Assembly (NCBI RefSeq): GCF_900114155.1
Contig: NZ_FOSC01000001.1
Span: 124,001 to 188,000 of the forward strand
Source of the DNA: Marinobacter persicus
GTDB taxonomy: Bacteria; Pseudomonadota; Gammaproteobacteria; Pseudomonadales; Oleiphilaceae
Reading direction: 5' to 3'
Length of the DNA: 64,000 nt
In this document: in pieces, positions 1-8,663 of the stretch
Numbering within the stretch: the first letter of the stretch is position 1
How the letters are laid out: each line of letters starts with the position of its first letter
Translations under genes and position numbers: made by a program
The notes under the pieces: model-generated
Told to the model about the DNA's origin: nothing
What the model saw: only the letters and a program-made list of their open reading frames with translations
The model's database searches: none

Positions 1-598
1 TGCCAAAACGCTCTCGATACTTACCCAGCAAGAAGCGGGCCCCATCGGCTTTATCGAACTGCCCCATCACATGATAAAAACGCCCGCCCTGCACCAGGCG
101 CAGGTTCTCTTCCGCCAGCGCTGCCTCGAAGGCTTTCAATTCCTCGTCGCTGCCCTGCCACAACAACGGCTCGGTCCCGTGGCGCCGCTGTGCTCGCGCG
201 GCCATGTCCGGCGCCAGTCCGGTATATTCCGCCAGCTGCTCAACCGACATATCCGCGAAGCCCAGAAACGGCGCACCGTCCTCACGCAAGTCCTGGAGAA
301 CGGATAACAGCACTTCCCGGGATGCCCCAAAATGGATCGCCTTGTCATCCGCCGCGCCCATCCACGGGGCAGGCAACACCACCGCCGCACCGTTTTCGAC
401 GATATAAGGTTCGCGGTTGTCCAGTTCCTCCCGAAGCGACTCGATTTCCGCGGCAGTCTTGCTGGAACTGAGCACCACCGGAATGCCGGCTGCCTGTAGC
501 CGCTCAAGCGCAGGCGTTGCCGGCTGCCAGGAATAGGTGTCGTGGTCCAGTAACGTGCCATCCAGATCAGTGAAAATAATCAGTTGCGGGTGTTCCAT
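1..598 (-). CDS. Mannosyl/glucosyl-3-phosphoglycerate phosphatase-like HAD hydrolase (partial, 3' end outside window)
   Basis: HAD-superfamily phosphatase of the MPGP/YedP type; 199 residues are visible and the C-terminus runs off the window. Family members remove the phosphate from mannosyl- or glucosyl-3-phosphoglycerate to give an osmolyte. HAD motif I, DLDGTLLD, is at residues 11-18, and an SSSKTAAE stretch around residue 45 fits motif II of this subfamily. The ATG at 598 lies inside the 3' end of the upstream glycerate kinase gene (19-bp overlap), so the two are probably translationally coupled. The pairing with glycerate kinase suggests handling of glycerate-based compatible solutes, which is an inference. 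The exact sugar substrate cannot be told. Confidence 0.8.
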   Translation of the reverse strand, partial: MEHPQLIIFTDLDGTLLDHDTYSWQPATPALERLQAAGIPVVLSSSKTAAEIESLREELDNREPYIVENGAAVVLPAPWMGAADDKAIHFGASREVLLSVLQDLREDGAPFLGFADMSVEQLAEYTGLAPDMAARAQRRHGTEPLLWQGSDEELKAFEAALAEENLRLVQGGRFYHVMGQFDKADGARFLLGKYRERFG

Positions 599-1488
599 AC
601 CGGAGCCTCCATGATGTGGTCTTCGCCCACCGGAATCAGTACATCCGCCCGGGCCGGCAACTCGCGCAGGCAGTGTTCGGTGACCCGTTGATAATGCATG
701 ACAAAACGTTGCACTTCGTTGTCACTCATAATACGCAACCCCGGTGCGCCGGCGTAACGCTGTGCCAGCTTTTGCTCCTGCAGCCGTCGCCACTGCAACA
801 CACACTCCATGGACGGTGCTTTTAACATCACCAGCCAGTCCAGTCTGTGGAAGAACGACCGGTAACCGGTTTCCAGACACTCATTCACGTATCGCCGCCA
901 CAGTCCCTCGGGATCTTCATTCGCTTCCAGCGCATTGACAGGATTGATCAGGGCCGGCTCCCGCTGGGGTGTGGCGCCCAGGCACCAGCCCTCCAGAAGA
1001 ATCACCTTTGCCGGGCCTTCAAACACCGGCCAGTCCGCCTCGGGAACCCGGTCGTCGGTGGCTTTGTCGAATGAGGGAATGGCGGTGATATCGCCGGGCC
1101 TCGCGGCCAGCAGCTGATCCAGTACCCGATTGCCCAGCGCCAGATCATGAGAGCCCGGCACCCCGCGGGTTGCCAGCAACGGGTGCACACTGCGGGCAAG
1201 GTGTTCCCGCTCATCTCTGGTAAGGTAGAAGTCATCAAGCGACAGGCTGACCGCCGGGCAATGCCAGTGCCACCTGAGCAATTTGCTGAGAAACAGCGCC
1301 AGCGTGGATTTTCCAGTCCCCTGGGCACCGTGAATGCCAACAATCACCGGCCGGTTTTGTCGCTTTTGCAACGCCACAATCGCTTCGACCAGAGGCACAA
1401 TGGTGGTGGCCACAGTGGTTTTGTAGCCGGGCGGGAGGTGTTCCCGGGCGATGAGGGTGTTGATGGTTTTGCGGAATTCGCTGGACAT
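580..1488 (-). CDS. Glycerate kinase-like P-loop kinase
   Basis: A 302-residue cytosolic kinase resembling the plant/cyanobacterial D-glycerate 3-kinase group (also called YggC/TDA10-like). The P-loop GAQGTGKST is at residues 54-62, followed by a conserved SLSLDDFYLT segment and a LEGWCLG segment typical of the family. The ATG at 1488 is chosen because an AGG lies six bases before it; the ATG at 1518 has its GGGAG almost touching the start. The open frame continues upstream into selO on the other strand, but that part is a shadow. It probably phosphorylates glycerate to 3-phosphoglycerate and is coupled to the overlapping phosphatase gene. The specific substrate is inferred. Confidence 0.78.
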   Translation of the reverse strand: MSSEFRKTINTLIAREHLPPGYKTTVATTIVPLVEAIVALQKRQNRPVIVGIHGAQGTGKSTLALFLSKLLRWHWHCPAVSLSLDDFYLTRDEREHLARSVHPLLATRGVPGSHDLALGNRVLDQLLAARPGDITAIPSFDKATDDRVPEADWPVFEGPAKVILLEGWCLGATPQREPALINPVNALEANEDPEGLWRRYVNECLETGYRSFFHRLDWLVMLKAPSMECVLQWRRLQEQKLAQRYAGAPGLRIMSDNEVQRFVMHYQRVTEHCLRELPARADVLIPVGEDHIMEAPVWNTRN

Positions 1489-1590
1489 GGAATACCTATT
1501 TTCTGAGCTTGCCGACATACTCCCAAGTATAGGTAGATAAACCCAGCAGAATTCATACCAGTCACTAATTGATGAACACATAGGCCCCAT

Positions 1591-3045
1591 ATGACCAACC
1601 AGAGCTTCCGCGTGGAACACCGCTATCTGGAACTGCCAGACAGCTTCTACACCCGCGTACAGCCCAAGCCCCTGAAGGGCGCCAAAATGGTCTGCTTCAA
1701 CCACAAACTGGCCGGGCAGATGGGCTTTCACGTCAATAACGAGAGCGACTGGACGGCCGTGGGCGCCGGCGCCGAACTCCTGGAAGGCATGGACCCGGTC
1801 GCGATGAAATACACCGGCCACCAGTTCGGCATGTACAACCCGGAACTGGGCGATGGCCGGGGCCTGTTGCTGTGGGAAACCGTCGCGCCAGACGGCACCC
1901 GGTGGGACTGGCACCTCAAAGGCGCTGGCACCACCCCCTATTCCCGCTTTGGCGACGGACGCGCGGTGCTGCGCTCCACCATTCGCGAGTACCTGTGCTC
2001 CGAAGCCATGCACGGGCTTGGCATTGCCACCACCCGGGCGCTGTTCATGGTCAGCGCCAAAGACCCGGTACGGCGGGAATCCATCGAAACCGCCGCCGCG
2101 CTCATGCGGGTGGCCAACAGCCATATTCGCTTCGGCCATTTCGAGTTCGCGGCCTATCACGAGGGGCCAGAAACGCTGCGCGCCCTGCTTGAACACGTCA
2201 TCGCCCTGCATTTTCCCCATTTGATTGAATTGCCGGAGGACGAACGCCATGGCCGCTGGTTTGGGGAAGTGGTCGCCCGCACCGCCCGGCTGATTGCCGA
2301 CTGGCAGGCGGTGGGCTTCTGCCATGGCGTGATGAACAGCGACAACATGTCGATCATCGGCGACACCTTCGACTATGGCCCCTATGCCCTCCTGGACGAC
2401 TTTGACGCCGGGTTTGTATGCAATCACTCCGACCATGAAGGCCGCTACGCCTACAACCGCCAGCCACAGGTGGGCTTCACCAACTGCCAGATGCTGGCCA
2501 ATGCATTACTGCCAGTGATGGGCGAAGATGCCGTGCGGGCCGGGCTGGAGCACTACGAAAGCGCTTACAACGAACGGTTCTTGCAAAACATGCGGGACAA
2601 GCTCGGCCTCGCCGAAACCGAGCCGGAAGACAGCAGCCTGATCATGGATACACTCACCCTGCTGCACGAACACCACGTGGACTACACCCGGTTCTTCCGC
2701 GCTCTTTCGAACCTGCATCGCGACGGCCACGCACCTGTGCGGGATTTGTTCGTCGACCGCAGCGTGGCGGACGAATGGCTGGAACGTTATGAATCCAGAC
2801 TGACCAAAGAAACCCGCGCCCATGACGCCCGGGAACACGCCATGCGGGGCGTGAACCCCAAGTACATCCTGCGCAACTACCTGGCCCAGCAGGTGATTAT
2901 GGAGGCCCAGAACGGCGACTACGCACCCATGAAAGAATTACTGCAAGTGCTGGCACGCCCCTTCGACGAACAACCAGAATTTGAAAGCTATGCCGCCCTG
3001 CCCCCGGACTGGGGCAAACACCTCAACATCAGTTGCTCATCTTAA
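1591..3045 (+). CDS. selO: Protein adenylyltransferase SelO (YdiU family)
   Basis: Full-length 484-residue SelO/YdiU pseudokinase-fold enzyme, close to the 478 residues of E. coli YdiU. The family transfers AMP from ATP to Ser/Thr/Tyr of target proteins and is linked to redox stress. Visible motifs are the nucleotide-binding KGAGTTPYSRFGDGRAV region (about residues 110-126), HGVMNSDNMSIIG and DYGPYALLDDFDAG. The protein ends in SCSS; the cysteine three from the end sits where animal SelO has selenocysteine. It is transcribed divergently from the glycerate kinase gene and faces an MFS gene; a palindromic repeat lies just after its stop. Confidence 0.95.
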   Translation: MTNQSFRVEHRYLELPDSFYTRVQPKPLKGAKMVCFNHKLAGQMGFHVNNESDWTAVGAGAELLEGMDPVAMKYTGHQFGMYNPELGDGRGLLLWETVAPDGTRWDWHLKGAGTTPYSRFGDGRAVLRSTIREYLCSEAMHGLGIATTRALFMVSAKDPVRRESIETAAALMRVANSHIRFGHFEFAAYHEGPETLRALLEHVIALHFPHLIELPEDERHGRWFGEVVARTARLIADWQAVGFCHGVMNSDNMSIIGDTFDYGPYALLDDFDAGFVCNHSDHEGRYAYNRQPQVGFTNCQMLANALLPVMGEDAVRAGLEHYESAYNERFLQNMRDKLGLAETEPEDSSLIMDTLTLLHEHHVDYTRFFRALSNLHRDGHAPVRDLFVDRSVADEWLERYESRLTKETRAHDAREHAMRGVNPKYILRNYLAQQVIMEAQNGDYAPMKELLQVLARPFDEQPEFESYAALPPDWGKHLNISCSS

Positions 3046-3051
3046 CCTTTT

Positions 3052-3100
3052 GGGGTCGGGTACGGGGTCGGGTACAGGGTCAGACCCCGTACCCGACCCC
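3052..3100. repeat. GGGTC palindromic repeat, locus 1
   Basis: A 49-bp block built from 12-bp units GGGGTCGGGTAC, two on the left and one inverted on the right, meeting at GGGTCAGACCC. It can fold into a long GC-rich hairpin between the convergent selO and MFS genes, so it may act as a bidirectional terminator. Its right end lies 2 bp from the stop codon of the minus-strand MFS gene. The block at 28384 is its reverse complement apart from the central base. Confidence 0.9.
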
Positions 3101-3102
3101 AT

Positions 3103-4431
3103 TCATTCAGATTTGGGGGGCGCGAGGGCATCCAGACGGGCGCCGTGCTTCATCATGAACAGCACCAGGAAGATAGCGGGAACGCCCATCAAGCCCGCCA
3201 GCGTAAAGAATTCGGCGTAGCCGAAGTCCGCCACAACAATGCCGGAAAAACCGCCCAGGAACTTGCCCGGCAGGGTCATCAGCGAGCTGAACAGCGCGTA
3301 TTGAGTGGCCGTGAAAGAAGCGCTGGTCATACTGGAGAGCCAGGCGATCAACGCCACATTGGCGATGCCGCCGGATAAGTTATCGGCGCTGACCACCACC
3401 GCCAGCGTGGCCACATTGGGCGGGTATTGGGCCAGCACAACAAACAGTAGGTTGGTGGCGGCGGTCATGATGGCACCAGCGAGCAGGATCTTGCGCACGC
3501 CATAACGCACCACCAGTACCCCACCCACCAGGGAGCCGACGATGGTCATAAAAAACCCGAAAATCTTGGTAACGTCCGCCACCTGGGTTTTCGAGAAACC
3601 CATGAAATCCAGGTAGAAGGGATTGGCCATCACGCCCATGGCGATGTCGGAAATCCGGTAAACCGCCACCAGAATCAGAATGGCGATAGCCAGCTCCCGG
3701 TAACGCTGGAAAAAATCCACAAACGGCCCGGCAATCGCCGCGTAGAACCAGCCGGCAAATTTGGCCAGGGCGGGAGGAAGGTGCGTGCGCCGGTCGGCCT
3801 CGGCTTTCACCTTTTCGGCAATATCGCTGGCCGCCGCAAAGTGATTCACCGCCGGCTCCCGCGACACCAGCACCGTTAGCGCCCCCACGCCAACCAACGC
3901 TGCCATTACCTGATAGGAAACGGTCCAGGAGAAGTATTCCGCCAGATATAAGGCCCCTGCCCCGGCCACCAACAACGCCAGGCGGTACCCGAAAATATAG
4001 GTGGCCGCCAAAGCCGCCTGCAGTCGCTCCTCGGCGATTTCAATCCGATAGGCATCAATGGCCACATCCTGAGTGGCGGAGGAAAACGCCACCAACAGAC
4101 CACACAATGCCAGGGTCTGCGTGGCGGATACCGCATCGACCGTCGCCATCAGATACAGCCCGGTGGCAATGCCCGCCTGCGCCAGCAGAATCCAGCTGCG
4201 CCGTTTGCCGAAAAGCCGGTCCAGCACCGGCAATTTCAACCGATCAACAATCGGCGCCCAGAATACCTTGATGGAATAGGTAATACCCAGCCAGCTGAAA
4301 AACCCGATGGTGGCGGTCTCAACCCCCACATCCGCCAGCCTTGCGTTGAGCGTGGAAAACACCAGCAAAAACGGCAAGCCGGCGGAAAACCCCAAAAACA
4401 GCAGGGCAATCACCGGCCAACGGGTGTACAC
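3103..4431 (-). CDS. MFS permease, AmpG-like
   Basis: A 442-residue inner-membrane transporter of the AmpG-like major facilitator branch, with about twelve hydrophobic segments. The N-terminal RWPVIALLFLGFSAGLPFLL resembles the LLGFSSGLP opening of AmpG muropeptide permeases, and KVFWAPIVDRLKLP and FGKRRSWIL fit the loops after helices 2 and 3. AmpG imports anhydromuropeptides during wall recycling; that substrate is plausible here but unproven. The start is uncertain: GTG at 4431 is used, but the frame stays open for 20 further codons (reading FSRDRLALLKESLYV) with only ATT or CTG as candidate starts, so the true N-terminus may lie slightly upstream. Confidence 0.85.
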   Translation of the reverse strand: MYTRWPVIALLFLGFSAGLPFLLVFSTLNARLADVGVETATIGFFSWLGITYSIKVFWAPIVDRLKLPVLDRLFGKRRSWILLAQAGIATGLYLMATVDAVSATQTLALCGLLVAFSSATQDVAIDAYRIEIAEERLQAALAATYIFGYRLALLVAGAGALYLAEYFSWTVSYQVMAALVGVGALTVLVSREPAVNHFAAASDIAEKVKAEADRRTHLPPALAKFAGWFYAAIAGPFVDFFQRYRELAIAILILVAVYRISDIAMGVMANPFYLDFMGFSKTQVADVTKIFGFFMTIVGSLVGGVLVVRYGVRKILLAGAIMTAATNLLFVVLAQYPPNVATLAVVVSADNLSGGIANVALIAWLSSMTSASFTATQYALFSSLMTLPGKFLGGFSGIVVADFGYAEFFTLAGLMGVPAIFLVLFMMKHGARLDALAPPKSE

Positions 4432-4497
4432 GTAAAGGCTTTCTTTCAGCAGGGCCAGGCGGTCGCGGGAGAAAATAGCAGGCCTCTCTTAAACCTT

Positions 4498-4534
4498 GGG
4501 GTCGGGTACGGGGTCAGACCCCGTACCCGACCCC
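4498..4534. repeat. GGGTC palindromic repeat, locus 2 (perfect hairpin)
   Basis: A perfect 18-bp inverted repeat (GGGGTCGGGTACGGGGTC) around a single A, 37 bp in all. It is the shortest copy of the family and is a good candidate for the core unit. It lies between the MFS gene and yajQ, both on the minus strand, 4 bp beyond the yajQ stop codon, and could terminate yajQ transcription. Confidence 0.9.
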
Positions 4535-4538
4535 ATTA

Positions 4539-5021
4539 TTAATCGCGGAAATTGTTGAACTGCAGTGGGACATCCAGTTCGGCTTCTTTCAGCATGGCGA
4601 TGGCCTGTTGCAGGTCGTCACGCTTCTTGCCGGTCACACGCACTTTATCGCCCTGAATGCTGGCCTGGACCTTCATTTTCTGGTCCTTGATCATTTTGAC
4701 GATCTTCTTGGCCATGTCGGTCTCAATGCCCTGCTTAAGGGTATAGTGCTGCTTGATCAGCTTGCCGGCTTTGCTGTCGCCTTCCTCGGCCAGGGCGCGC
4801 GGATCAATCTGGCGTTTGGCAAAGGCCATGCGAAGCATTTCTTTCAACTGCTCAAGCTGGAATTCCTGCTCGGCGCTCACGGTAATGGTCTTGTCGTTGA
4901 GTTCAATGTCGGCTTCCACATTCTTGAAGTCCCAGCGGTTGCCCAGATCGCGCTTGGCCTGGTCAACAGCGTTGGTGACTTCATGCATGTCGGTTTCGGA
5001 AACGATGTCGAAGGAAGGCAT
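4539..5021 (-). CDS. yajQ: YajQ-family nucleotide/cyclic-di-GMP-binding protein
   Basis: A 160-residue YajQ (UPF0234) protein, the normal family length. It opens with [21 protein letters not shown] and ends with the typical PLQFNNFRD. Members are two-domain cytosolic proteins that bind nucleotides, and in Xanthomonas and Pseudomonas they bind cyclic-di-GMP and act with a transcription factor. It is a single-gene unit between the MFS permease and argG; nothing here indicates a dedicated partner. Confidence 0.95.
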   Translation of the reverse strand: MPSFDIVSETDMHEVTNAVDQAKRDLGNRWDFKNVEADIELNDKTITVSAEQEFQLEQLKEMLRMAFAKRQIDPRALAEEGDSKAGKLIKQHYTLKQGIETDMAKKIVKMIKDQKMKVQASIQGDKVRVTGKKRDDLQQAIAMLKEAELDVPLQFNNFRD

Positions 5022-5125
5022 GGTGGTTCACTCTCCAGAAAGGCCCGTATAAACTGCGGGGTAGTATCGCATGGTTCAAACAAAAACGCCCAGCAGGAGC
5101 CGGGCGTTTAACGGGGTTGTAACTA

Positions 5126-5225
5126 CCCCCTCTCCCTGGCCCTCTCCCACCAGGGGAGAGGGAATGTTTAGTCAAAACTTTGTGTAGCCCCTCTCCCCTG
5201 GCGGGAGAGGGGTTGGGGAGAGGGG
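5126..5225. repeat. REP-like inverted pair (CCCTCTCCC/GGGAGAGGG)
   Basis: Two hairpin-forming units, about 5126-5162 and 5188-5225, arranged head to head. Each contains CTCTCCC, a short loop containing CCAGG or CTGGCG, and GGGAGAGG, and the right unit is an inverted copy of the left. They lie between the 3' end of argG and the 5' end of yajQ. This is the architecture of REP doublets (BIME/REPIN). Confidence 0.85.
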
Positions 5226-5234
5226 GCGAAAAGC

Positions 5235-6449
5235 CTAAAGCTTCCTTCCCTTGCTGGCGGCAATCCGCAACCGCAGTGCGTTCAGCTTGATGAAGCCCTC
5301 CGCGTCTTTCTGATCATAAGCGCCTTCATCTTCCTCAAAGGTGGCGATCTTCTCGTCGAACAACGAGTCATCAGACTTACGGCCAACCACGTCCACGTTG
5401 CCCTTGTAGAGCTTCAGGCGAACCACGCCATTCACGTATTCCTGGGTGGTGTCGATCAGCGCCTGCAGTGCCTCGCGCTCCGGCGACCACCAGTAACCGT
5501 TGTAGATCACCTCGGCGTAACGCGGCATGATGCTGTCTTTCAGATGCGCCACTTCGCGGTCCAGGGTGATGGACTCGATGGCACGGTGGGCACGCAGCAT
5601 GATGGTGCCGCCCGGGGTTTCATAACAGCCACGGGACTTCATGCCCACGTAACGGTTCTCGACAATATCGATCCGACCAATGCCGTTAGCGCCAGCCACC
5701 TTGTTCAGGTATTCCAGCACTTCGTGGGGCTTCATGTCCTGACCGTCGATGGCGGTAATGTCGCCCTGCTTGTAGGTCAGCTCAATGTAGGTGGGCTCGT
5801 CCGGTGCCTGCTCCGGAGACACGCTCCAGCGCCACATGTCTTCCTCGGCTTCCGCCCACGGGTCTTCCAGGTTGATGCCTTCGTAGGAGATGTGCAGCAG
5901 GTTGGCGTCCATGGAGTACGGGCTCTTGCCCTTCTTGCTGGTCTCCACCGGAATATTGCGCTCTTCGCAGTAGGCCATCAGCTTTTCGCGGGAATTCAGA
6001 TCCCACTCACGCCAGGGCGCAATCACCTTCACGCCAGGCTTCAGCGCGTAGGCACCCAGCTCGAAACGCACCTGGTCGTTGCCCTTGCCGGTCGCACCGT
6101 GGGAGATGGCATCGGCGCCGGTCTCGTTAGCGATCTCGATCAGACGACGGGAAATCAGCGGGCGGGCAATGGAGGTACCCAGCAGGTACTCGCCCTCGTA
6201 GATGGTGTTGGCGCGGAACATCGGGAACACGTAGTCGCGCACGTACTCTTCGCGCAGGTCCTCGATGTAGATTTCCTTGACGCCCAGCGCCTCGGCTTTC
6301 GCACGCGCCGGCTCCACTTCCTCGCCCTGGCCGATGTCGGCGGTGAAGGTCACCACCTCGCAATCATAGGTATCCTGCAACCACCGTACGATCACGGAAG
6401 TATCCAGGCCACCGGAATAGGCCAGAACCACCTTTTTAATATCAGACAT
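5235..6449 (-). CDS. argG: Argininosuccinate synthase
   Basis: A 404-residue enzyme that joins citrulline and aspartate with ATP to make argininosuccinate, the penultimate step of arginine synthesis. The ATP-pyrophosphatase P-loop AYSGGLDTS is at residues 10-18, and the family signatures [13 protein letters not shown] and [16 protein letters not shown] are present. The ATG at 6449 is preceded by GGAGCAAGGGC. An upstream in-frame ATG at 6497 would add residues not found in the family, so it was not used. It stands alone, flanked on both sides by REP-like repeats. Confidence 0.97.
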   Translation of the reverse strand: MSDIKKVVLAYSGGLDTSVIVRWLQDTYDCEVVTFTADIGQGEEVEPARAKAEALGVKEIYIEDLREEYVRDYVFPMFRANTIYEGEYLLGTSIARPLISRRLIEIANETGADAISHGATGKGNDQVRFELGAYALKPGVKVIAPWREWDLNSREKLMAYCEERNIPVETSKKGKSPYSMDANLLHISYEGINLEDPWAEAEEDMWRWSVSPEQAPDEPTYIELTYKQGDITAIDGQDMKPHEVLEYLNKVAGANGIGRIDIVENRYVGMKSRGCYETPGGTIMLRAHRAIESITLDREVAHLKDSIMPRYAEVIYNGYWWSPEREALQALIDTTQEYVNGVVRLKLYKGNVDVVGRKSDDSLFDEKIATFEEDEGAYDQKDAEGFIKLNALRLRIAASKGRKL

Positions 6450-6533
6450 GCCCTTGCTCCAGACTGAACAGAATGGATGTATTGAATAGAAGGGCAATAT
6501 TGTACTGGAGTGCGGGGGGAATGGCTATTGTCT

Positions 6534-6567
6534 CCCCCTCTCTCCCGCCAGGGGAGAGAGGGGGGGG
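6534..6567. repeat. REP-like hairpin unit (CCCTCTCTCCC/GGGAGAGAGGG)
   Basis: A single 34-bp palindrome with arms close to CCCCCTCTCTCCC and GGGAGAGAGGGGG around CGCCAGG. It lies just beyond the stop codon of fliS and upstream of argG, and could end the flagellar transcript. It belongs to the same family as the blocks at 5126 and 32060. Confidence 0.8.
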
Positions 6568-6580
6568 CAAGGAAAGGAAC

Positions 6581-6988
6581 TTAAACAGCCGCCTGCTGGG
6601 CCTGACCACTGACAACGTCCTGACGAATGCCATCCCAACCGTCTTTTACGGTGCGCAGCAGATCCTGAACTTCGTCAAGTTTGGCGATGTCGTTTTTTGC
6701 ACTCGCTTCCAACAGAGAACGCTCCATGTAGTCATAAAGCGCTTCCAGCTGGGTTGAAAGCTCGCCGCCTTTTTCAAAGTCCAGGAAAGAACGCAGGCCA
6801 CCAATAATCTCAATTGCCTTATTGAGCAGCTGACCTTTTCCAGCGTAGTCCTTCGCCTGCATACGGGCCTTAGCCATATTAATGCGCTCAATGGCACCGT
6901 TGTACAGCAACTGGATCAGCTTGTGCGGATCGGCATCGGTGATGCTGGTTTGGGTGTTAACGCGCTGATATGCCTGCAAACCGTTCAT
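6581..6988 (-). CDS. fliS: Flagellar export chaperone FliS
   Basis: A 135-residue cytosolic chaperone that binds the C-terminal helix of flagellin and prevents its premature polymerisation before export. It opens with MNGLQAYQRVNTQTSITDAD, with the PHKLIQLLYNGAIERI helix characteristic of FliS next, and is the usual length. It is the last gene of the fliC-flaG-fliD-fliS series and has its own sigma-28 promoter just upstream (7021-7047). Confidence 0.95.
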   Translation of the reverse strand: MNGLQAYQRVNTQTSITDADPHKLIQLLYNGAIERINMAKARMQAKDYAGKGQLLNKAIEIIGGLRSFLDFEKGGELSTQLEALYDYMERSLLEASAKNDIAKLDEVQDLLRTVKDGWDGIRQDVVSGQAQQAAV

Positions 6989-7020
6989 AATCTACCTCTT
7001 TGCATCATGTTCTAAGCCGT

Positions 7021-7047
7021 TTAACGGCACAAAGTCGTCAAACTTTA
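7021..7047 (-). promoter_or_regulatory. Sigma-28 (FliA) promoter of fliS
   Basis: Read on the minus strand the sequence is TAAAGTTT, an 11-bp spacer, then GCCGTTAA. This matches the FliA consensus TAAAGTTT-N11-GCCGATAA at 15 of 16 positions with exact spacing. It lies about 33 bp upstream of the fliS start and close to the end of fliD. Confidence 0.85.
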
Positions 7048-7051
7048 GAGT

Positions 7052-8464
7052 TTAACCGCCACTACCACCGCCACCGGATGGAGCCATTGCGGCCAGTTGT
7101 TGCTGCACATAATTGCCCGAGCTTTGTATTTGGGATATCAAGCGGTCTGCCGCCGTAAACTGGCTGATCAGCCGCTCCTCGTATGAGGCAATGCGGTCCG
7201 CCAGATCGTCCCGCTGATCCTGAATATCCTGCAACGTTGCATTGAGGCCATCTGTGCGATTAGACAGCAAACCGTCACTGCCCAGAAAACGCTCTGCGGA
7301 CGCCACCATCTGAGTTGCGATGCCTTCGCCCTGGTCTGAATCAGCAAACAGGGTGGTCATCGCTTCAGGGTTCTCCTGCAGCTTTTCTTTAAACACTGCC
7401 TGATCAAACTGAAGCTTGCCGGTGCCCGGATCGGTTTTTATCCCGACATCGGCCAGCATTCGAATTGGCGAATTTTCCAAACCCGAAGGAATATTGGTTA
7501 ATTGCTGACGAAGATCGTTTTGCAAGCCCCGAATCGTGGCATCGCCAGAAAGCACCCCGCCCTGCTCAGAGACCGATTTGTAGCCCGACACATTTTTAAT
7601 CTGGTCCTGCAATGCATTGAACTTATCGACAAAGGCCTGCACCTTGTCCGCAACCGCGCCCGGGTCCTGATCCACTTTGACCGTTGAAGTGCCGGTAGAG
7701 GAAACGTTGAAGGTGACACCATCAACCACATTCTCAATGGTATTGCTGGAACGGGTAACCGTAATGCCATTGATGTCCAGAATCGCATCCTTGGCGGCAA
7801 CGGTCTCTTCCATGTTGGAAGTCGCTCCATCGAACGCAAAACGGGAGAGCCCATCACTATCGGTATTACTGCCGACATCATCAGCTACTGTTACCGATAT
7901 CTCATTGGCCGTACCGGATTCATCCGAGGACATAACCAGCCGGTAGCCACTACCGGTATCGACGATACCGGCCGATACACCGGCATTGGCATCGTTGATG
8001 GCATCAGCAATGCCCTGAAGCGTGTTATTCGAGCTATCGATGGTGATGTCGGTGGAGTTGCCACCCACATTCAGGGTCAGCGTGCCGGTGCCCATCGCCG
8101 TTGTGTCACGGTCCGCCTGTTCGGTTGAGGCCAAGGACTGAGCCCGGGCAAGCTGCTGGACATCCACCGAATAGTTACCACGATTGGCTTTCGAGGAATC
8201 CAGGGTCACCCCCACAACGCCCTCATTGGACGAAGACGCCGTATAGGCCTTCATGCTATCCGACTTGCTGAGAGCCTCCATCGGGCTTTTCAGACCTTCC
8301 AGCGCACTTCGAATCTTGCCGAAAGCAGAGATCTTTGATTGAGTTTCAGCTTCCCGCCGATTGAGCCTCGTTTCGGTGGGGGCACGCTCCGCCTCAACTA
8401 ACTGATTGACCAAATCATTGGAAAATATCCCGGAACCAGCCCCGAGCGATGAAATTGATGCCAT
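7052..8464 (-). CDS. fliD: Flagellar filament cap protein FliD
   Basis: A 470-residue FliD (HAP2), the cap at the filament tip that inserts flagellin subunits. The N-terminal domain begins MASISSLGAGSGIFSNDLVN and has the LVEAERAP motif typical of the family. The middle part, about residues 70-330, is the variable beta-rich region. The C-terminal 100 residues form predicted coiled-coil (DGLNATLQDIQDQRDDLADR) and end in a glycine/serine tail. A hairpin terminator of flaG and a sigma-28-like promoter precede it. Confidence 0.95.
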   Translation of the reverse strand: MASISSLGAGSGIFSNDLVNQLVEAERAPTETRLNRREAETQSKISAFGKIRSALEGLKSPMEALSKSDSMKAYTASSSNEGVVGVTLDSSKANRGNYSVDVQQLARAQSLASTEQADRDTTAMGTGTLTLNVGGNSTDITIDSSNNTLQGIADAINDANAGVSAGIVDTGSGYRLVMSSDESGTANEISVTVADDVGSNTDSDGLSRFAFDGATSNMEETVAAKDAILDINGITVTRSSNTIENVVDGVTFNVSSTGTSTVKVDQDPGAVADKVQAFVDKFNALQDQIKNVSGYKSVSEQGGVLSGDATIRGLQNDLRQQLTNIPSGLENSPIRMLADVGIKTDPGTGKLQFDQAVFKEKLQENPEAMTTLFADSDQGEGIATQMVASAERFLGSDGLLSNRTDGLNATLQDIQDQRDDLADRIASYEERLISQFTAADRLISQIQSSGNYVQQQLAAMAPSGGGGSGG

Positions 8465-8506
8465 GACTCTGCCTCCTGAAAAGGCTCTTTAAACTCTATA
8501 CACCGT

Positions 8507-8532
8507 TTAACGGCTGAAAGCGGCAAACTTTT
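8507..8532 (-). promoter_or_regulatory. Candidate sigma-28 promoter of fliD
   Basis: On the minus strand it reads AAAAGTTT, a 10-bp spacer and GCCGTTAA. The elements match the FliA consensus well but the spacer is one base short of the usual 11. It lies 43 bp upstream of the fliD start, after the flaG terminator. Confidence 0.55.
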
Positions 8533-8588
8533 GCCTCTTATTGAAACTTTAACATTACCACTTCGAAATCTTGCTTCGCTCCAAACCG

Positions 8589-8619
8589 AAAAGCCGCCGG
8601 ACCCGAAGGGTGCGGCGGT
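8589..8619 (-). terminator. Rho-independent terminator after flaG
   Basis: On the minus strand the arms CCGCCGCACCC and GGGTCCGGCGG pair around a TTC loop, with one C-C mismatch, and are followed by CTTTT. It lies about 45 bp beyond the flaG stop codon and separates flaG from fliD. Confidence 0.8.
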
Positions 8620-8663
8620 GCTGAAATACCGTTGCCCAATACAACCGCAAAAGCGGCAAGTTT

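Noticed and set aside
580-2436. A 618-codon minus-strand frame extending the glycerate kinase into the selO region
   Set aside because: The first ~315 codons are antisense to selO and resemble no protein; the kinase family begins near 1488, where a ribosome-binding site is visible.
5544-6467. A 307-codon plus-strand frame opposite argG
   Set aside because: It is antisense to a confidently identified housekeeping gene and has no recognisable motifs.
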